The notes beneath the pieces are model-generated. The model did not search any database and had not been told where the DNA came from. It saw only the letters and a program-made list of their open reading frames with translations. Positions 29,496 through 29,895 of a stretch of DNA of 29,895 nt are shown here, piece after piece. Both the position numbers and the translations under genes were made by a program. This stretch comes from an uncultured Clostridia bacterium. GTDB taxonomy: Bacteria; Bacillota; Clostridia; Christensenellales; CAG-138. The number at the start of each line of letters is the position of its first letter. Position 1 is the stretch's first letter. The DNA lies in assembly GCA_937900325.1 (NCBI GenBank), contig CALCEX010000022.1, positions 1-29,895 of the forward strand. The letters run 5' to 3'.

Positions 29496-29895
29496 ATGAA
29501 AAAAACGCTGTACGGAAAGCTGCTGTATGTCATGTCAATGGTGCTGCTGTCATTGGCGGCGGCGCTGCTGTTTGAGCCGGAGGAGGGCATATTCAGAATG
29601 CACGTTATAGCCAACAGCGACAGCGCGGCGGATCAGGCGGCAAAGCTCGCGGTGCGGGACGCCATATTGGATTATGAGCGCGGCATGGGGGATACGGACA
29701 GCGCCGGGGAGGTAAAGGCCAGGCTGATGGAGGACGGAAAAGGGCTCTGCGCCGCAATAGATAGGGTGCTTCTGGAGCGGGGCATGGATTATTCCGCCGA
29801 GCTGCACATAGGCACATACGACTTTCCCGACAGGGAGTATGGCGGCAGGCTGTACCCCGCCGGAAAATACCAGGCCCTCAGGGTGATACTGGGCG
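29496..29895 (+). CDS. spoIIR: stage II sporulation protein R (5' part)
   Basis: The first 133 codons of SpoIIR, the secreted forespore signal that triggers processing of pro-sigma-E by SpoIIGA in the mother cell. A short basic start and one hydrophobic segment (about residues 8-27) form the export signal. FRMHVIANSDSAADQAAKL followed by VRDAIL is the family signature. AAAAGGGGAAA precedes ATG 29496. The gene runs off the window edge, so the C-terminus cannot be checked. All six isoleucine codons seen are AUA, typical of the native genes here. Confidence 0.93.
   Translation, partial: MKKTLYGKLLYVMSMVLLSLAAALLFEPEEGIFRMHVIANSDSAADQAAKLAVRDAILDYERGMGDTDSAGEVKARLMEDGKGLCAAIDRVLLERGMDYSAELHIGTYDFPDREYGGRLYPAGKYQALRVILG

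Noticed and set aside
1..29895. Search for CRISPR arrays, tRNA or rRNA genes, transposases and phage genes
   Set aside because: No regular spaced repeats, cloverleaf sequences, or integrase or transposase motifs were seen on either strand by eye. A covariance-model tRNA scan was not possible here.

Overview
The window looks like part of the chromosome of an anaerobic, spore-forming Firmicute of the class Clostridia. The evidence is a stage II sporulation gene (spoIIR) behind a textbook sigma-F promoter, a PSP1/RicT - DNA polymerase III delta' - DarA cluster, a bacterial ferredoxin, MreB, and an oxygen-independent style of purine breakdown. Most genes have strong Shine-Dalgarno sequences and a striking preference for AUA isoleucine codons despite a fairly G+C-rich composition. 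No tRNA, rRNA, CRISPR array or insertion sequence was seen.

Layout. (1) 1-1025: the tail of an unidentified gene, then a secreted thioredoxin/TlpA-like lipoprotein whose reading frame crosses an in-frame TGA exactly at the first cysteine of the CxxC motif. A hairpin of bacterial SECIS type follows, so this is most simply a selenoprotein. (2) 1164-6938: a visibly A+T-richer block with different isoleucine codon use, holding a PepD-type dipeptidase, an OPT transporter, an M29/NicX-like protein, the wreck of an AroM-family gene and a divergent LysR regulator. It reads as an acquired peptide-utilisation island. (3) 6984-13389, all on the minus strand: a small frameshifted ORF, a MATE exporter, a 2[4Fe-4S] ferredoxin, ricT-holB-darA, an unknown membrane protein, a CPBP protease and an anchored NlpC/P60 hydrolase. 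(4) 13457-23892: two divergent purine-catabolic operons. (5) 24147-29895: mreB, a muropeptide-type NlpC/P60 peptidase, a D-cysteine desulfhydrase-like enzyme, murC, ispE and the start of spoIIR.

The purine region works as one unit. Leftward: adenine deaminase and the Mo, FAD and Fe-S subunits of a xanthine dehydrogenase. Rightward: a dihydropyrimidinase/hydantoinase, a MocA-type molybdopterin cytidylyltransferase, guanine deaminase and an 8-oxoguanine deaminase-like enzyme. Together these can funnel adenine, guanine and 8-oxoguanine to xanthine or urate. The rightward operon begins with a guanine-class riboswitch aptamer whose P1 stem overlaps the base of an intrinsic terminator. Ligand should therefore turn the operon ON, the reverse of most guanine riboswitches and sensible for a degradation operon. 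The MocA-type gene and the nearby selenoprotein suggest selenium may be used both as selenocysteine and in a selenium-dependent molybdenum hydroxylase.

Three genes (the selenoprotein, the anchored NlpC/P60 protein, ispE) have a sigma-A -10 box exactly 6 nt before the ATG and no Shine-Dalgarno, which predicts leaderless mRNAs in an organism whose other genes mostly carry strong ribosome binding sites.
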